A DNA stretch of 64,000 nt from Daphnia carinata (Eukaryota > Arthropoda > Branchiopoda > Diplostraca > Daphniidae). The notes under the pieces were generated by a model. That model was given only the letters and a program-made list of their open reading frames with translations. It had not been told where the DNA came from and did no database searches. Below, in pieces: positions 13,612-27,160 of this stretch; position 1 is the first letter of the stretch; each line of letters starts with the position of its first letter. Where the stretch lies: positions 6,789,534 to 6,853,533 of the forward strand of contig NC_081331.1 of the NCBI RefSeq assembly GCF_022539665.2, read 5' to 3'. The translations under genes were made by a program, and so were the position numbers.

Positions 13612-15281
13612 AACAATACGCAAAAGAAATTGATCGAAGCTTCAGTTTTTTTTTTTTCACGCTTTGCGAACGGCCAAATGAAAAAAGACATTTCGAGACA
13701 GTCTCGCTGTGGCGTATACTAATAAGGACTTGACACGGTTGACAGCTAAAGGCAATAGTCCTTGCATGGGCTGTTTGAATTTCAGCCAGTTGGGGAGCTA
13801 TATCTTTTCATATATATACTGTATATACATACATCCATCGAATCACGAACTGCATAAGTGATGAGCCTTCCGATGCGTGAGGACGAATTATCTATCTCTA
13901 GCCTAGAATCTTAAATATTATTGACATTGCCGCATGTTCACTGGGGCGACTCATAGTCTCGACGTTATTCTAGAAAAACGGCGAAATAAAATGAAACGAA
14001 CGCGCCATGGATGACATCCAATTTTGCATTGTCCATTTACTTAATTTAAAATTCGATAAAAGAAAAAAAAAAAAAGACTTTGGTCAGCTAACCTCAATTT
14101 CCCTATTTCGCTCTGCATAGAAGAGTAGATCCCCTACCCACAGCAATTGACTGTTGTAAAAAAAAAAAAAAAAAAAACAGAGAGGGGAGTTTAAAAAAAA
14201 AAAAAAAAAAAAAAAAGGTGTTCTTAACTTCTTATTGCCGGAAAGTGGCGTGGTGTCGGTTATATATGGCTTGAACACGCGGATGGATGGAGGAAATAGA
14301 CTGTTTTCGAAAAGAGATCCTTCCTTTAACATCTCCTCGCCACTAAAAAGTAATAAGAAAACACAAAAAAATGGGGGCCCCACACACGCGCCCTATTCGA
14401 CCATTGCGACCAAAGAAGGACAGTATCTGGTCGACCAATCGACCACGGAGCCAATGCCATTCGGTTTCACTGATGACCGTTGACCGTTTGCTGTTAACGC
14501 ATTCGAACAGTTGGGTGGGCTGGAGCAAGACACCCTTAAACCCACCAGGTTTTTCATATAGGCCCATTCCTATGCTCAATTTGGACTTTTTTTGTCTCTT
14601 CCTTTTATTTCAGAGGATTTCAAATGTTGGGGTTCTCTCTCTTCGACGATTACATGGTCATGTCGCCAGTCTAGGAGGGTACGCGACAGCGCAGTAGCCA
14701 ACGCCATCGTTCGCCGTTTATTGGGGGGTTATTCCATACAGAACCAGAAGAAGAAGACAACACAGCGCAAAGGGATATCAAGTGGACCATCCCCTTTTCT
14801 TCCCAATCTGATAGCACCGTGTATAACTCACCAACTTCCTTCTCTGGGCGTCATCAACGTCAACAGCGTTTAGACTGTTTTTTTTTTGTTTTTTTTTTCC
14901 TATAGATGTGCCCCATACTGCGCGAGCATCTGTATCCTTTTTTTTTTTTTTTTAAAGGAAGAAAATCAAGCAGATTAGCATCGAAACTTGTAGTTGGGAT
15001 ACGGTCCACCACCCTGAAATTCAACTCTAAAACTGTAGTTGACGTAACAGTTAAGAAATAGGCACTAAATTTTGGAGCCCAAAAACTGAAAGGCACAATC
15101 ATCCGCATTTACCTCTGTTGTATAGGCTACGTGGTATTATAATTAGTCCCCCTCCCCCGTTTCTCCCTTCCCAAATAAGTCATTCAACTCTTCTATACCG
15201 AAGAAAAATGGGGATGCATTTAAAGGAATATTTCCAGGCGATTGCGTCCGACTCTCGGCTCAGCAATTAGATTATGTAGAG

Positions 15282-15331
<50 letters not shown>
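15282..15331 (+). repeat. Compound (TA)n(CA)n microsatellite
   Basis: About six TA units run directly into about 18 AC units. Confidence 0.92.
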
Positions 15332-17281
15332 AGCGTTTGCCGTAAATGAAGTCTTTTGTTGTTACGGAAAACGGAATGAAGTCAGCCACGGGATATATAT
15401 ATATATATAAGAAGAAGAGAAACCCGGTGGAAATAACAGCAACGGTCGTTAAAGAGAGATGAACCATTTCATTTAAGAGTCCCCCAATTTATATGCAACA
15501 GCGCACTTTTTTTTATTTTTATTTTAGCAGGGTACGTCCTCTTTGCACAGTCTTACGTCAGACATCAGAAGCCTGCTGCAGTGAAATTGGACTTCAAACT
15601 TTTCGTTGGCTCCCGAACTCTGCCCTCTCTTTTCAACGTTTTCACGTCCACATCTTCTACGATCAAATAAAAAGATTTCTTTATTATTATTTTTTTTTCG
15701 GTTTGCTCATGGGTCTTTTGAAATGACTGCCCATCAACATGCAAATGGGGCCCTGTTCTCCAATCAAAACACATCGTGCACGTGCGCCAATTTACCGACT
15801 GGGCAGGTCATTTTTTGTTTTGCTTGTGCAATACCTTATTTAGAACTGACTCAGCTGAAAACGCCCTGCTCTTTAAACAAATTAGCATTTGGGCAAAACC
15901 CATCTGTCGTTATACCTTTTGATTTGCTGAAGACCTAAATAGCACACAATTTTAAAACGTGTTCGTTGAATAGAAATCAGCGCTCTCTTTTCAAAAAAAA
16001 AAAAATTATTATTCAAAAAATCAAGCTGTGCGTCTCGTATAGTCTCGTCACAATCGTCGTGATCTATAGACTGCTGCGTCTTTCATCCGTTATCCTTTTT
16101 TTTTACTCAAACGCACCCAGCGAATGATTCACGAGAGCCGTTTGCCGGGGAAAAAGCCCAGCCGGGTTCACATTGGTTCACATTCCTAACGCTCTCCTCT
16201 CTATGTTTTTCCTCATACCCAATGGGAAGGTAAGGAAAAAAAAAAATATTCTTTTTTTTTAACAAATCCAATAAAAATTCCGGGCAATGTGTGACGCTCA
16301 ATTTTGTTTGTTTTTTTAACGAGTGAATAAAAGTCATAAATAAAAGCAGGATTGAGAGTAGACTTATAGAGTCGCTATATCACTGCAACGTCCGCGAATT
16401 ACAACGATTAAATGTATCCATCTAGATGGAAGGGGGTCTGTCGGGGGCGAGACACATCATCCCGGGTACAATAGACGTGACACGTAAAAAAAAAAAAAAA
16501 AAAAGAGGAACTAAAGAAAAGTGGTCTATTATAGCGCAAGTCTAAGCGAAGAGAGGGGGTGATGTTGGTTCAGGACAAAAACGAGAATAAGCCACGGTCC
16601 TTTTCATGCGAACGGTGGAAGGCCGCAATTCACCGCGGCTGATTGTGGCGATGGCAGTTGACGTCATAAAGTGTTACATGCCATAGAAGAAAAAAAAAAA
16701 AAAAAAAAAGGTGGAAAAAGGAAGAGAGGGACAGCACACAGAGAGAATAAATAAGAAAAATAGATAAATAATATCGAGTGCGCTAGTGCGTCAATGAGAA
16801 AATGAATCAAGAATAAGAAAAAGGGCCAAGGGTAAAAATGGAAACGTGTCAAGAGTATGTACGGTACTATATAGCTGTCATGGACTGTATATGTATGTGT
16901 GCCGAAGCGCTGACGAAGTCTCCCTTTTTCCTTTTGATGGTATAACGAGCTCTATTCAAAAGAAGGGCCGACGGGACGAGTGTGGGACAGGCACGTTTCG
17001 GCGTGATGACGGACACCTTTTCGGTGGCGTCAACGTAGACCAGCCCAGGTGAGAATATACAACCGATGAAAAGTGCCCATCAAAAGGGCGAAGGAAGAAT
17101 AAACGAATAAAAAAAAAAAAAAAATGAAGAAAATATGAATGAATGGATGATGAATAAAGAAGAGGAGCCCTTCTTTTCCCTTCTCCTTCTTATCATACAC
17201 ATGATAACTTACGCTATTCCTTAATAAATTGCACTGTGCTGCTGCTGGCTTCTGGCATCTACCTTCTTTTTTTTTTTTTGT

Positions 17282-17300
17282 GGGGGGGGGGGGGGGGGGG
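17282..17300 (+). repeat. Poly(G) run of 19
   Basis: G19 directly after a T-run and followed by AGGGAGAGGGAGAG. The G-rich strand could form a quadruplex. Confidence 0.9.
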
Positions 17301-17755
17301 AGGGAGAGGGAGAGTCTACATATAGCTCTGCTAGAGAACGGACTGCACAGGCAGTAACAGCCGGGACGAACGAGTGAACGAGCCAGCGAGTGACAGTCGA
17401 AAAAAGTATTTTTTTTTTTTATTTAAAGAGAAAAAAAAAGGAGTGAAAGAGAGAGGCACGACAGAGGGAAAATCACGTGATTACTGGCCTATTCAACCGC
17501 CACAAAAACATCTTTCACCAACTTTTGATACGCAGCTTGACGCACCACGGCCCCAACACAAGCGTCCGTCTCTTATGAAAAAAAAAACAGATGATCTTTT
17601 TTCCTTCTGCGTTCGACTGGACGTTTTTCTCGGCATATTTCGTAATTCCCATCTGGTCGTTTTCGTAATACGAAAGGAAACGAATCGTGAAATGACGGAC
17701 GCCATGAATTTGAATATTCGAAATTGCCCAATGGCAAAAGTCTCAATATTTCCCC

Positions 17756-17786
17756 AAAGCACAAGCCCGTTTTCAGCTTGTGCTTT
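17756..17786. repeat. 11-bp perfect hairpin
   Basis: AAAGCACAAGC (17756-17766) and GCTTGTGCTTT (17776-17786) with a 9-nt loop. Confidence 0.6.
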
Positions 17787-20268
17787 GAACGAGGCGATCA
17801 AAGAGCCTGCGGTGAGTCAACATACTGAAAATCCAGATGTAACTCATGACAGCACTTGAGGTGATCCAGCAGAAAGGCAACAAACAAACTCTCCCAGTCA
17901 AACTTTCAAACACACACACACACACACACATACATAAAATGAGAGGAGAGAAAATGTTTTGAAAATAAAACAAAAAATGGGGATAGATTGTTTCTTCTGA
18001 ATTCCTTTTGGCTACGAGCATTGCTATTCTTCTGTCTACTGTTTATTGACTTCATTTCAATTGAATACAAACGTTGAAAGGCGAGGAAGCTGAAAAGCTT
18101 GTTGAAGTGTTTGGGGCTCGCGCGATAGGCCGCTCCGCCCCCAAATGCTCGTCACGTGAAAGCCAAGAAACAAAAGAAAAACTTCCAAGACTTGAAATTT
18201 CAAAAAAAAAAATGGGGCTAGCGCACGCCAGCACCTTCTTTTTTTTTTTTTTTGCTGGAAAGAGATCCTCCCCTTAAAAAACAAGAGAGACATTCAAGTT
18301 GATAGACAGATAAAAAAAAAAAAAAAAAAGAGAAAAGAGACAAAAAGGAACGTAGTGTGTGCGGTCCTTGAGGTCTATTTTCTTATGTATTTATTATCGC
18401 AACGGAGGGAGGGTTCTGCGTGATGGTCCGCGCGCGCGCCCAGTTCCCCTACAAACTCTGGCCACTCCGAAATGCAACAGGGTAAAAAAAAAAAAAAAAA
18501 TGCCGGCCCCCAAGAAAATATCTCTCTTTTATTTTTACGATTGACGCGAAGAGGGGGGTCCGTGGCGATAATTCCTTCAGCTAGTGTCAACCGCGCTGGG
18601 TCTTTATTCTGCAATGCTGGCCTTATAGCCCTATATACACCGAGGAGGGTAGCATATAGAAAGAGACGAGCCTTTCACTTAATTGGAGGCTCTTCTCTGG
18701 ACCTCACAGACTCCTTCACCTTTTTTTAGTTATCTCTCTTTTTCTTTTTCTGTTTTTTTTTTTTTTTTTTTTTTTAATTTATTTTTACAACGTAGAGGTG
18801 GTGTGTTGTCAACCTCCAGGCCCAGTTTCTCTCTTAGAGTTTCATCGAACTACAGACACACACAAAAAGAAAAGGGAATTTGAAACCCCCCGAAAAAAAA
18901 AAAAAAAAAGGAGATGACCGTGTGGCTCACGTATTGCCCTTTTTGGGTCTCTCTCTTTCTTTTTTGTTTCGTGTTCACTGTCTCTCTGTTGTGCACATAG
19001 AAAAAAAAAAAAAAGAAGACAGACAGATCCGACTAGTCAAACCATTAACGGGTTGTAAATCAAGCGCTCTGTATAACACACACAGAGGAAAAAATCGAAC
19101 TGGGGCCTTCTACAAGTTGCTAGAGCCCCTTGTAGCTGTTGACTTAAACAAAAAAAAAGAAAAGTACATCCAGTACACGTTCCATTGTCCGTGTCCTGTA
19201 CGTACGATGCTATTATATAATAATACTGGCCTACGTACAAAACGTTAGCCCTCCTAATATAATACAGCCACAAAACAAGGTCATTGCTGGCTTATGTTCT
19301 TATTGTTACTTGACTCGCGCGCGTCCCTCCCTTTCGTCAAAGTGAAACCATACGGCCTGTTGGCCGTCTTCTTTTCCTTTTTGGACAGCATCAGGACGTT
19401 TTGAGTGGACATCTCACTTTAGACACTCCATACAAGCCGTCATACTTGTACTAACCCAAAAGGGACGCAGTTCAATAAGAAGATGAATACGTACTTTTTA
19501 ATAGACTGTCGGAGGCCCAAAAAGAAGAGAAAACGATTTCGGCCAAAAATTCCAGACAGTTCCAAAAAGAGTAAACGAATGGCGCGTTTTGAAACGGTAA
19601 AAAAAAAAAATGCGACAACTGTTGCTAATATATCACAAGTGGGATCCTTATATGCATATATTTCTTATTCAATTTCGAATCATAACGCGTGCATGATTTA
19701 CAAGCGGACCCAACAGTTCAACGACTAGCTGGAAAATTGTCTTCCTTGTTTTCTTCTTTCGGCTTCTTCCGACGTGCGCCTCCAAAAAAAAACTGTAAGC
19801 GGGGGACGAAAAGAAATGAATTTTTCAAAATTGAAACGATCCAATTTGTATAATATATTATAAAAACAAAAAGAAAAAAAAAAGAAAAAAAAGAAAAGCA
19901 CTGGACAAGTTGAGAAGCCGTTAAAGAGGAGCGGCGGTGTCGGCGAAGCCGCACAAGGGCAAAAGAAAGAGGAAATGGACTCGTTAATGTTTCATATATA
20001 TTAGAGCACATTACACACACGCATTGATATACATACTGTAATAATATTTATCACTGTAGCGCTTTTACGTAATAAGGCGCTGCTGCGGTGTATGTTTCCG
20101 TTTTCCCGAGCGGGCACCCGTTGTCGCCCGGTTATATTAGACGGGCAGGAAAGTCACAAGCGCTTATGGTTAGCTGCGTTTCTCAAAAGTGGACATATTT
20201 CAAGGTGACCGCAACGTCTTTCCCATCACGTATTACCGGTAAATTTCATGACGTATTGTTCTACAAAA

Positions 20269-20271
<3 letters not shown>

Positions 20272-20303
<32 letters not shown>
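20272..20303 (+). repeat. Poly(A) run of 32
   Basis: Uninterrupted A32 followed by GC and a second A-run of 11. Confidence 0.9.
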
Positions 20304-20304
<1 letters not shown>

Positions 20305-21018
20305 CAAAAAAAAAAACGTGTAAAGAATTAAAAGGGCCGGTTTTCCAGCGTATTTCTCGAAAACTGGATGACTGTCGGCGCTGTGTAAAAAAAAAAAAAG
20401 AAAACCCATTTCGTTAGCCGAGATTGTGCGTTAAAGGCTACACGTATATAGAGCGCTGAATTGTGCGTGTTATGCTCCGTACTGCTAATGACTCCATTTT
20501 TTTGTGTGTGTTAGTTTTATTATTTTTTGGGGCGATGCCCGTCCGCTTTTTTTCGCTGCGCTCTTCAACAGTTCGTGGCCGCGAGAACAGTTTTTGACGT
20601 ATGAAACGAAAGGTTTCTCATTAAACGTATAGCCAAAATGGTTTTCGCGAGAATAATGGACGGACTAGCTTATAATTCTACACACCATTTAAGGATGACG
20701 TTCAAAAAAGAAAAAATATATTTTTTTTTTTAAAAGAAAATCGTTTTGAATGATTCAAATTTTTTTAAAGTGGCTTGATTTATCGTCACGGTATACGTAC
20801 TCTGAATAAATGGATTCCTTTCCGTGTGTGGCCTAATGTTGTTTTGAAAAACTCCAGCCAATTCCTTTGCGTTTTGTGAGTTTTATTAACGATTCTTTCT
20901 TTTTTTTTTTTTTTTCCCAATTTAAGTCACACACAGAAAATTGTCTTTTTATACTTTGCACTGCGGAAAGCAATTAAAAACTAGAAATAAAAAAAAAAAT
21001 AACCGGAATGGAACAGAC

Positions 21019-21049
<31 letters not shown>

Positions 21050-21926
21050 TTGGCACGGTTGAGTTGGCCCTAATTGGTTCGCGTATTTGGTTTCCTGTCT
21101 TCTCGTTGGCCGTGAAACCACGCACCACTCTAGATCATTAAAGCGCTCCGTATTAATATGCCGTTTGCGGTTCGAGTTCCACGCATAAAGCCATAGCTCT
21201 AAAATAAAAACAACAATAAACAATATATTCATATTCAACCCAAAATGACGTGCCTATAAGACTCTCTTTTTCTCTCATTTCGGAGAATCTCTTTTCCTTT
21301 CTTTTCTTTTCCTTTTTTTTAACATCTCCTGTTACAATCGAACCGGGCGTGATTCTAGTGAAAGATATCGAGCACGAGTTTTTATTTTCTTTTTTTTTTT
21401 TTTTTTTTTTTTATAAATATCTAGAGCGAGAGGAACGTTTGGAATGATAAAAAGAAATAAGCCCGACCGGCAATTTGTGAGGGCTCTCTGTCTTCGTTGC
21501 TGTGTGAGTTTAATAATCATCACACGCAAAGACGTTCGTCGGGAAGAACTGAAAGAAAATGAGGAGAAGAAGAAGAAAAAAAAAAAAAGGGAGATAGAGA
21601 AATGGTTGATGAGTGATCAAGGAATTTTTCCATTATGTGAATAAGCGGGAGAGCGCGGTGTTTTTTTGTTGTTGTTGTTGTTGTGTTGCCTTTTTGTCAG
21701 CGCCATGATATATATACGTATGTGTGTGTGTGTGTGTACACCAGCACACAAACTGAAGCCGCCATCAACTAAGATTGTCCGTAGAAGAGTTTTTATTATT
21801 ACGTGGCGTATCTAAAAGGTATAAGACAGAAAGGAGAAAAAAAAAAAAAAAAAAAAAAGGACGAGGTGCGGCGATGAAAAGTCGATTGGGACTCGACTTT
21901 TGACACGCCCATCGTGTGATGCGCTA

Positions 21927-21927
21927 T

Positions 21928-21958
<31 letters not shown>
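21927..21958 (+). repeat. (GA)n microsatellite
   Basis: About 15 GA units with one interruption. Confidence 0.88.
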
Positions 21959-21959
<1 letters not shown>

Positions 21960-24780
21960 AAAAAAAAGAGACACACGAAAGAACTCGCCACCTTCCCAAT
22001 CAAATCGTTAGGTATATAACAAAACGTATTAAAAAAAAACAAAAACAAAGAAGAATATTTAAAAAAAAAAAAGTGTTGTGTTTTTTTTTGTTTTTTTTTT
22101 TTCGCCAGCGTTTTGCATGAATAATATGATTTGGAATAATATCAAAGACAGTCCAAAAAAAAAAAAAAAAAGGAATTTATTCGCCATTGTATTCGGGTAT
22201 TTTATTTTTTTTTTTTCTCCTTTTCTCTGCGATAACTTGTTTCCACTGCCTGCAGCGGGAGCTGTTTCTATTCAACTTCTTAGTTGTTTTGTATTTTTTT
22301 TTTTTTTTTTTTTCACGCAACCGCCGCCTGTATTGATCGATGCAAAAAGGCCAAAAGGGTAGGAACGTTTTCCCTGCTGTTGCAGATTTTTATTTTATTT
22401 TAATTTTTTTTTTTTTTTTCGGCAAAGTTCCATGAAGACACATCGACTCGTTTTGCATATTAGTACCGTCGCCGCCACAACCACCGTCGTCGTCCAATCT
22501 TTTTTTTTTTTTTTTCGTTAACCAGAAGTTGCAACGAGGGGGAAGAACCTTTCAGGAAAAAAAAAAAAAATGCTGGTGTGTGTGGGTTTCTAGTCACGCT
22601 AATCAAAGCGCCTCTCTTTTCTCTTTTTTAATAATAAAGAACGAAAAAAAAAGAAGAAAAAAAGAAAAAGCTCATTTGCCGGACTTGCAGGAACCTCCCA
22701 ACTCACTCCCTCCTGGTTCTTAAAAAGCCCACACACGCTCTCTCTCTCTCGCTCAAAGTCTTCCTTCTTCAAGTATAACCTATATACATAACACACATGT
22801 TAACAGAGGATCCATCACCAACTGGGCTGGCCGCAGCGCAAGTATCGATAGCTCCAACCCTCAAGGCATCGGCCTCCTTATTAATATTGGAGGGGGATTG
22901 TGTTTTCCTTTACTGTTTCTACACCTGGTTACCTTGTAAGACAGGATTACAATTTTTTTTTTTTGTTTTTTTATTATTTTTATTTATTTTTTTGAGTTAT
23001 TATTCTTTCCCTTCAATTTCGCGTTGTTGTTGTTGTTGTTCTCCGGCTCATTATGTCCCTGTTTCATTTATGCAATCAAAAATTCGACGGTACCCCCAGC
23101 GAAAATCTCTAGAGTGTGTAACATGTACATGCAAATACTGATAAAAAATAGGCCACATAACTTTCAAAGTCTACTGCTATGTAATCTAGGAGGGCAGCCG
23201 TAAGCAATGACGCACAATGTTCCTCTTGATGACATCGGCATTTCGAAATAAAATATTTAAAAAAAAACGAAAAGAAAAGAAAAAGCTAAAGCAAATGTGA
23301 TTCCTCAGGCTGTTGGGTAGAAGTCAAGAGGGGCCGGCATTTTCGGTTTATAATACAGAGTACGAACCTACCACTCTAGAAAAAAAGAAAAAAAAAAAAA
23401 AAAAAAGAGTCTTGCTATTGATGGATTGGCAAGAGAGCGGCGGCGGTACGTACTGTCGTTGGTGTATCAGGTTGCCCAAAACCCGAAAAGAGAGAGAGAG
23501 AGAGAGCCAAAAGAAGAGGAATGGTCGTTCTAAAGTGTCGGAAAGACCACAGCTCTCAATTTTTTTTTTTGTTTCTTTTTCCAAACTGTCAAAGTGACCG
23601 CTCGTCCACGCCGGATAAGTTTTCCTCTTAGTTTTATTTCTCATTTCCAAAAAAAAAAAAAAAAAAAAAAAAAATAATAAATGCTCTGTACGTATATCTG
23701 CATAATGTACGTGCATGGAGTGTCGTACACTTTGCGAGTTTGCATGTACCGATCTATTAGGAAAAGAGCGGCACCATGCGCTCTATATGTGCGAGCGCAT
23801 GTATTTGGGAAAGAAAGGAAAACAGGGTCCCGTGAACAGGGCGGCGCACTTTGAGAGCAAGTCATCCGAAACTCCGGTTCCGTGCTCCCTGCGCTGTTTA
23901 AGAGCGTCCGCTGCCGCTGCCGCCGTCGACGCTCTGCTTTGATTTCAGTCACCCCTCTCTTTTTTTTTTTATTTCCTAACGAAGCAAAAAGAAACAAAAA
24001 ATGAAAAGGCTGTGTGTGTACATGTCAACTACTTCTCCAATTTCGCCTCGAAGAGGTCAAATATCGGAGTTTTCTTATAATCTTTGAGCAGATCTCTTGT
24101 TCCTAAAGGGTCTCTTCTGTGCTTCTCTCCGGGCAGCTCTCTTACCACTTGTATGGAGCGAAGAGAAATAATAATAATAATAAATCGGTTTGCTAGTCAT
24201 TGTTTTTAGACATTGGTCGATCTAGCCTGATTTTTGTTTTGTTCCCTTCTCTCCTCTATTTTTCAGCGACGTGTGAAGTCCTCCTCTTTTTTGTCCTGAG
24301 CCACTTTCTATTTTTTGTTTTCTTTAATTTTTTTTCCTTCTATATGTCTGCTCTCTCTCTCTCTCTCTCTACTTCGAGTCCGGAAGGCTCTCTGCACTCC
24401 GGGCGCGATCACTTGACGAAGATTGACACTTACGAGTCGCCATGTTCTTTTTGGCTGGAGTCGATGGTTATGTGGACCACTGACGTTTTCGCTCTACCAG
24501 TTTTTCTGCTTCACAAATTTTTTTCCACGGGAATTGTTCTCCACGAATTGATTTTTTTTTTTTTTTGTTTCTTTTTACGAATGCGATTGCTTTGAAATCG
24601 CGCTAACTAACGATTGTTTACATCCTTTTCTCTGTTGGAGCCTTCGGACAGGTCGAAATGCGGATTGATTCGCCCTCAACGTCTCCCCTCTTCGATCTAA
24701 AATTTGAGATAAGGAAGACGAAAAGCACGAACTGTTTGGTCTAACAACAAGTTTTTATTGCTGTTTTTATTTTAATTCTC

Positions 24781-24800
24781 ATATATATATATATATATAT
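24781..24800 (+). repeat. (AT)n microsatellite
   Basis: Ten AT units. Confidence 0.9.
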
Positions 24801-25689
24801 AAAAGCGACGTTTTGGAAGAAAAAAAAAAACAACAACAAAACATCGATTCGTGTTGTGTTTCGTGAGCCGATGACGTTGATGTCGATGACGCGACTAGCG
24901 ACGACGTCCGCCTCCTTGATCCATCATTACGGCAGCAATATCTTTCTTCGACTATCGTTAATCTCGCAAGATTTTTTTTTTTTTTTTTTTTTTTTTTGTT
25001 CCCCCCTTCTTTCGATTTTCTCCTCCTCTTCATCAATTTCTATTCATTATTCATCAAACGGGGCTATATGCCAAGAAAGGCGGAGAAGAAAACAAAAATA
25101 AAATAAGAAAAGCAACTTAAAGTAAATGAGTCTCTGCCAGTTTCATGTTGGTGTTTCGCTCCTCGTCAAGGATCCTCAAACGTATTGTATAAAGTTTAGC
25201 CTACCGTTGTTTTAAACTATTTTGAATTCAAGCGGTGGTTGGTGGCTTTATAGTCTAACGCAAAAAAGAAACAAAACAAAAAAAGGGGGGCGAGAGAAAA
25301 AGGGGGAGTCGCCCTCAATTGAAAAGATGGAAACTCTCACCTGAAAGCTCATCACCTGTAGCAGTTTTTTTTTTCTTGAAAACACGGGCGGAATAAAAGA
25401 GAAAAGAATAGAACAAGAAAGGGCAGCAAGCGCGCAAACACACACACAGACATGCGCGCAGACTCTATATAGAAAGAAAATCACAAGGGTGGCGAGAAAC
25501 GAGAAGCCACAAGATACAAGGAGGAAGATGAACGAGGCTTGTCATTAGGTATGCACCGGCGGCGGCATCATCCTCCTCAACACCGGCGCACTGCCGGACT
25601 TGCGTAATAACAATAATAATGTTAATAACATATATAGCGCCCGGTTTGAACACAAGAGGAAACCACCGTATAAAGAAAGAGACAGGCAC

Positions 25690-25694
<5 letters not shown>

Positions 25695-25724
<30 letters not shown>
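25695..25724 (+). repeat. (AG)n microsatellite
   Basis: About 15 AG units. GA tracts can act as GAGA-factor sites in arthropods, but nothing else here supports that. Confidence 0.9.
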
Positions 25725-25729
<5 letters not shown>

Positions 25730-26460
25730 AAGGTTACACCCCAGCATCCGCGAGATCTCATTTGTTCCAGCGCTCAAATAGGCCAACCAGCAGCACTTGT
25801 TTCGATGCTGAATGTTTTACACGTAAGCCTTTTTTTTTTTTAATGTAGGGAAAGATGAGATGCGATGCACCGTTCAAAAGCATTCAGTCTCGCTAGATAA
25901 TACAGCACTGAGCGCTTCCCTTAATTAAAAAGGCAAATTGACAATCAAGAGGTTGATGATATCAATCAGTTTTCTTTTTTAGTTGAACGTCTAGCAACTG
26001 GGAGGGATTCGATTTAAAGGCCACCGTAAACCGATGTAGGAAACAAAAAGATCTAAACACTGTGTGTAGTCAATTCTTTTTTCATTTTTTTTTTTTTTTT
26101 TTTTGTATTTCGTTTTATTTTTCACGTCGGCCAAGAAAACACAGACAAGACCACACGTGCTGTAATTATGCACGTACACCGCGGCGCGTCTATATGAACG
26201 CAGTACATAAATAAATATCCAGGCAAATTGCGCCGTCGGCTCATTCTGGGGCGCTAGACTGTAGACAATTCAAACTCGCACAGCGCCAGCCCAGAAGGCA
26301 ATTATACACCGAGAAGTGATGATAACAAGTCGTTAAAAAGAAAATAAGAACAGAAATATATATACCGTATTATGAATAAAAATAGGAGCGAACGAACCAG
26401 AAAGAGAATAAGAAGAACGTGAAGGCACTTCACTCGAACAGTATATAGAGAACACTCTTT

Positions 26461-26486
26461 ATATATATATATATATATATATATAT
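26461..26486 (+). repeat. (AT)n microsatellite
   Basis: Thirteen AT units, self-complementary. Confidence 0.92.
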
Positions 26487-26747
26487 TTCTTTTTCTCGCG
26501 GGTGGCCCTCTACTTTTTCCTTCCTCTCGCCCAACACCGACGTTTGTTGTTGCGGCGCGCCGACTGGCGGAAACATTAATTTCGATCATTTATCTGAAAA
26601 AAAAAAAAAAAAAAAGGGAAGAAAAAAAATATAAAAAATGGTGTTGGAAATGCACCGAAAAAAAAAAAATATCGAATGGTGGAAAGGGGGGATGAAAAAA
26701 CAAAAGTAACACAAGCCGCTCATTTGTTATTTCATTGTTGAACATAG

Positions 26748-26758
26748 TTTATTTTATT
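26748..26758 (-). terminator. Tandem polyadenylation signals for TBX-A
   Basis: Two overlapping AATAAA hexamers on the minus strand (26758-26753 and 26753-26748). About 35-55 nt downstream lies a G/T-rich tract (TTGTGTTACTTTTGTTTTTT, about 26694-26714), the usual form of a downstream element. Confidence 0.5.
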
Positions 26759-27160
26759 TTTTTTTCGTGCTTATTTATCCTTTTTTTTTTGTTTTAAATT
26801 TGTCGATACATTTAGTGTGATATTCCATTTGAAAATCGGACGAAATTCTAATGAATCCGGCTAATTGGCAATATACTGTACATTGTAAGTTACTATATCG
26901 ATTAGCTAATCGAAAAGTGAGAGGATAAAAAAATAAAACGAGAAAATACTGTTGCGATACAAGCACTGCATATATATAGACACGGACAACAAAAAAAAAA
27001 TAGGGGTGATTTCCATTCAAAATATATAGGACGTGAGGTCGTGCATGGCCAGCCTTTTTGTATGTACAGTTTGACGTATCGTGGAACAAACGCGCGCTTT
27101 TATGTACAATCTTGAATAGATTCAAAACGATCATTTTTATTTTTTTTTTTTTGCTTCTCT
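26748..27160 (-). other. TBX-A probable 3' untranslated region
   Basis: From the TGA at 27161 to tandem AATAAA signals at 26758-26748 (minus strand). Pyrimidine and T-rich stretches with no further coding exon. A third AATAAA at 27141-27136 lies only about 20 nt after the stop codon and is probably too close to be used. The end is inferred from signals only; there is no transcript evidence. Confidence 0.5.

Larger units (their letters stand above)
8621..17280. other. Gene-free flank, part 2
   Basis: No supported gene. Homopolymer-poor, complex stretches at 8660-9060, 10640-11030, 11105-11880 and 13290-14050 stand out from the surrounding poly-A/T DNA and are candidate regulatory DNA. A 12-bp perfect inverted repeat lies at 13558-13611. 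A 34-nt poly-A (9816-9849) and a TA/CA compound microsatellite (15282-15331) are present. Confidence 0.55.
17301..26690. other. Gene-free flank, part 3 (downstream of TBX-A)
   Basis: No supported gene. Dense in homopolymers and simple repeats (A32 at 20272, GA near 21927 and 25695, AT at 24781 and 26461). Short complex stretches at 20440-20690 and 24600-24770. A 161-codon open frame at 17374-17859 has no recognisable motif and includes a poly-Phe/Lys stretch from homopolymers; it is treated as chance. Confidence 0.6.

Noticed and set aside
17374-17859. 161-codon open frame
   Set aside because: Starts through poly-A/T sequence giving Phe and Lys runs, no domain, no conserved neighbour.
21170-21183. 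tRNA B-box-like GGTTCGAGTTCC
   Set aside because: One base too long for the consensus, and no A box or cloverleaf upstream.
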